This document shows positions 61,223-64,000 of a stretch of DNA of 64,000 bases, in pieces; within the stretch, counting starts at the first letter, position 1; every line of letters starts with the position of its first letter. The notes beneath the pieces are model-generated. The model worked only from the letters and a program-made list of their open reading frames with translations. It was not told the origin of the DNA and did not search any database. The DNA is from Ptychodera flava. Lineage: Eukaryota; Hemichordata; Enteropneusta; Ptychoderidae. The stretch covers positions 43,089,327 through 43,153,326 of the forward strand of contig NC_091928.1 of assembly GCF_041260155.1 (NCBI RefSeq), given 5' to 3'. The position numbers were made by a program, and so were the translations under genes.

Positions 61223-62800
61223 TAAAACACATCTTCTCGTCACGATCCACTTCTCAAGCTATAGTAGCGAAAGAAGGCGACAGAAAATAAAGCAATATAT
61301 TAATATTCTAGTGCAAAAGTCGACAGCGCACTTCTGTAGGCCTACACTATTTTTTACCGTACCATTCAACGTGCATTACACGATTGAATTGCTGTTTATC
61401 TACAACTGTGAAACGGTTCACTTTCACCGCAGTATTTAACAGTGGAGGCCGTCATTTATCCCCGACATCGTTTTTCAAAAACCGTAAATATCTTAAAACA
61501 TCTCAAGCGACGAAGTCGCGACCGTGAGCACGCCAAAAGACCCGTTGAATGCTGTTGCATATCCATACAAAGCATTCCCCGTAAACCATCATTATTGTAG
61601 GACATATTGTGTTAAACTACATTCACTCTCCCGCCAATAGGGAGACCTACACACTGATGGATTCAACGGATACCAAAGCTTGAAAGCGCGGTGCCTAAAA
61701 GAAACTTCACTAGCCATAGTTTATGATCAATTAAAATTATATCGCATCCGCACAAAAGCTTTTATGCTTGGACCTTCTAAATAAAAGTTGCGAGGTTAGC
61801 CGGTATATCGAGGCTACACGAGGTTGAGGTGTGCCACGCATTTATGAGCGTCATCAGTTGTACATGATTTTCGAAACTGGCACTTACTTCGCTTTTCGCG
61901 CGTTCTGTTTGATCACTGAATTCCATGAAGTCACTAAGGACGAGCATAAGCTGTAACAACGCTTTATAAAGACAGAAATACTCTATTGCGTATGATAACC
62001 AGTATTGAAAAGGTCCGGCCCGGTCTCGACATTCTCGCGAGCCAGAGCAATAATTTCCGCTCCGCTGACCTACACAAAAATCAAATCTCTTGACGGGTAG
62101 CGCTGAGCTGTTGCCGTAAAGAGGCGCGTGGTTTACGACGATGGGTCTCGACCGTTTAAAAGGCAACTTGAGTCATTTTTCTTTGAAAGTTCGTTTTCAC
62201 CCGCTTTTTTCTGTGAACTGTTTGTGCAGTGCGTTCCGCGCATTGTTTGAAGAAAAGTAGCCTAGATTCTATTCGTCCGCTTGCCTCCATACCTCCGACC
62301 AACTCCCTCGGGAATGGGTCGGAGGTACGGAGGCTAGACTAGAAGAAAAGTTACCTCAGAACGGAGCGGTTGACGTAGAGACTGTTGAAGGCGATAGCAG
62401 TTAAGTTGTCATCACGGCGGCTGACCCGACAAAAAGGCGTTTCCTTGCTGGGTGAAAGTCTCTGAAATCGGTTCACACACCCGATATTGAAGAGGATGTC
62501 GTTTTCAGAGTTGCGATTATTGGCCGTATTCTGCTGATCAGGAGCGCTCCGAAGATCTCTCGTGTTTTCAAAGGTTCTGCGAAAGCAGCCGTGGGTCCTC
62601 ACTATATAATCGAACTCGTTCCCTACATTTTTAAGATGAATTGGTGATCGAAAGCGGAAGTTTTTGGCACTCGATAATCTGAATGTGCGAATTTCCAACA
62701 ACTGCGATACTCGGAAAACTCCCCTTTATGACAAAAATAATTCAGGCAGACAAGGGTTGAAAAAGTATAAAACTGCATCGTCAGGGGAGTTTGTAACACG
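61223..62800. other. upstream region of the Pointed-domain gene
   Basis: Somewhat GC- and CpG-richer than the surroundings, as expected for a promoter region. A CCAAT box (CGCCAATAGG) is at about 61636. Open frames at 61777-62166 and 62351-62701 on the minus strand have no recognisable domain and I do not call them. The hairpin at 62283-62334 is listed separately. Confidence 0.4.
62283..62334. repeat. 18-bp-stem hairpin
   Basis: GCCTCCATACCTCCGACC, a loop of about 15 bases, then GGTCGGAGGTACGGAGGC; one mismatch (a possible G-U pair). Flanks TAGCCTAGATTCTA and GGCTAGACTAGAA are also loosely complementary. Confidence 0.75.
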
Positions 62801-63187
62801 TACAGTACAGTACAGTACAGTACAGTACAGTACAGTACAGTACAGTACAGTATAGTATAGTATAGTATAGTATAGTATAGTATAGTATAGTATAGTATAG
62901 TATAGTATAGTATAGTATAGTATAGTATAGTATAGTATAGTATAGTATAGTATAGTATAGTATAGTATAGTATAGTATAGTATAGTATAGTATAGTGTAG
63001 TGTAGTGTAGTGTAGTATAGTATAGTATAGTATAGTATAGTATAGTATAGTATAGTATAGTATAGTATAGTATAGTATAGTATAGTATAAAGTACAGTAC
63101 AGTACAGTACAGTAGTGTGGTGTGGTGTAGTGTAGTGCGGTGTAGTGTGGTTCAGTATAGTACAGTATGATATAGCATGGTATTGTA

Positions 63188-63190
<3 letters not shown>
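62801..63190 (+). repeat. pentanucleotide array (TACAG/TATAG/TGTAG/TGTGG)n
   Basis: About 75 five-base units in homogeneous blocks: TACAG first, a long TATAG block, a few TGTAG, TATAG again, TACAG, then mixed TGTGG/TGTAG. The units differ only at transition positions. Confidence 0.95.

Positions 63191-63191
<1 letters not shown>

Positions 63192-63263
<72 letters not shown>
63192..63263 (+). repeat. (TA)n microsatellite
   Basis: About 35 TA units directly after the pentanucleotide array. Confidence 0.95.
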
Positions 63264-63269
<6 letters not shown>

Positions 63270-63567
63270 CATCATCATATGTGTATTCTCACCATATGTA
63301 TATCTACACACACTACACGCGAAGGGGCGAGTTGTTAGTTACGAACTTCTTACACATGCTAACGTGTGTCCCGAATTAAACTGGTAATTGAGGAATCCAC
63401 GCGGTTTACGGTTTTTTTTTTTTGTTGGGGGGGGGCTTCATAGTTAGCTATACAACGCCGTTACACATAAATTTGTTGTTGTACGTGTTGGACCTTTATT
63501 GTAAGGCTTTACTTTACTGATAAGCTTACACTGTAAGGTCTACGCATAGGCGGCCCATACATATTTA

Positions 63568-64000
63568 GAAGCTAATTATTGAGTTTTTCTCAGTTTTCTC
63601 TGTCATTGTCAGTCCCTCTCCTTTTCTTCATGCTCTGACTGATCGTAGTAAATAAAATAAATGACTATATAGCCTAACCTATAGCCACTTGACTCTTTAT
63701 TCATTTTACACTCCATTACAAGGACGTATATCTCTCATACACACATGCTGTAATTGATTAGTCAACACAACTAATTATGCTAATCCGTGGACTTATCAGA
63801 GGTTGGTCAACATCGGAAAGATAGTGATGTTAATGAAAAAGGAGTTTTAGTAACCATTCCTATCTTTCGCGATGTTGACCAACCCGTAAAATCCCTGATA
63901 AGTCCACGGATTAGCATAATTAGTTGTGTTGACTAATTAATTACAGCATGTGTGTATGAGAGATATACGTCCTTGTCATGGAGTGTAAAATAAATAAAGA
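63568..64000. mobile_element. second foldback element copy, cut by the window end
   Basis: Same family as 35977-36604: GAGTTTTTCTCA, CTGACTGATCG, CTAATTATGCTAATCCGTGG and its reverse complement TCCACGGATTAGCATAATTA. Here both arms keep the TTTATTCATTTTACACTCCA segment that is missing from one arm of the first copy, while the small ACAGTCCC hairpin is absent. Confidence 0.85.

Noticed and set aside
62781-63311. Long minus-strand open frame rich in Tyr, Thr and Leu
   Set aside because: It is simply the translation of the pentanucleotide and TA arrays.

Overview
The window is eukaryotic nuclear DNA from an animal: AT-rich, with short exons in long introns, GT-AG splice sites, MITEs and microsatellites. 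The proteins are clearly homologous to vertebrate ones, and a FOXM1-RHNO1 pair is present, but introns are modest and the repeats are of types common in marine invertebrates. My best guess is a non-vertebrate deuterostome (hemichordate, echinoderm or amphioxus-like); the exact phylum is not provable from the sequence.

Layout. (1) 50-13655, plus strand: a NAP1L1/NAP1L4-type histone chaperone gene, twelve coding exons, nearly complete, ending in a CKQQ prenylation box. (2) 17297-24507, minus strand, tail to tail with it: a SERGEF (DelGEF) RCC1-propeller gene in ten coding exons, with an apparent one-base lesion in exon 7. (3) 26551-30867, plus strand: NFYA, the DNA-contacting subunit of the CCAAT-binding factor NF-Y, seven coding exons. 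SERGEF and NFYA are divergent. (4) 30868-39750: a long repeat-rich spacer with NFYA 3' UTR and a 628 bp foldback element. (5) 39751-49929, minus strand: FOXM1, with an apparent one-base lesion near its C-terminus. (6) 50366-52935, plus strand: RHNO1 (RHINO), starting about 0.44 kb from the putative FOXM1 first exon. This head-to-head FOXM1/RHNO1 arrangement is the same as in human. (7) 53824-55025: a Penelope-like element reduced to its GIY-YIG endonuclease between inverted terminal repeats. (8) 55300-56350: two unidentified candidate exons. (9) 59096-61222, minus strand: a two-exon gene for a 101-residue protein that is essentially only an ETS-type Pointed (PNT/SAM) domain, without an ETS DNA-binding domain. 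(10) 62801-64000: pentanucleotide and AT arrays, then a second foldback copy running off the window.

The main genes fit a proliferation theme: histone supply (NAP1L), CCAAT-box transcription (NFYA), G2/M transcription (FOXM1) and replication-stress/DNA-repair signalling (RHNO1). The FOXM1/RHNO1 spacer carries three CCAAT boxes and CHR-like motifs, so the NF-Y complex whose A subunit lies 20 kb away is a plausible regulator of the pair. A cluster of three CCAATCAG boxes spaced exactly 31 bp apart lies downstream of NAP1L.

The remainder is mostly mobile-element debris: at least five MITE families, two oppositely oriented tandem-core elements with a shared hairpin-CTAA terminus, and long palindromic foldback elements.
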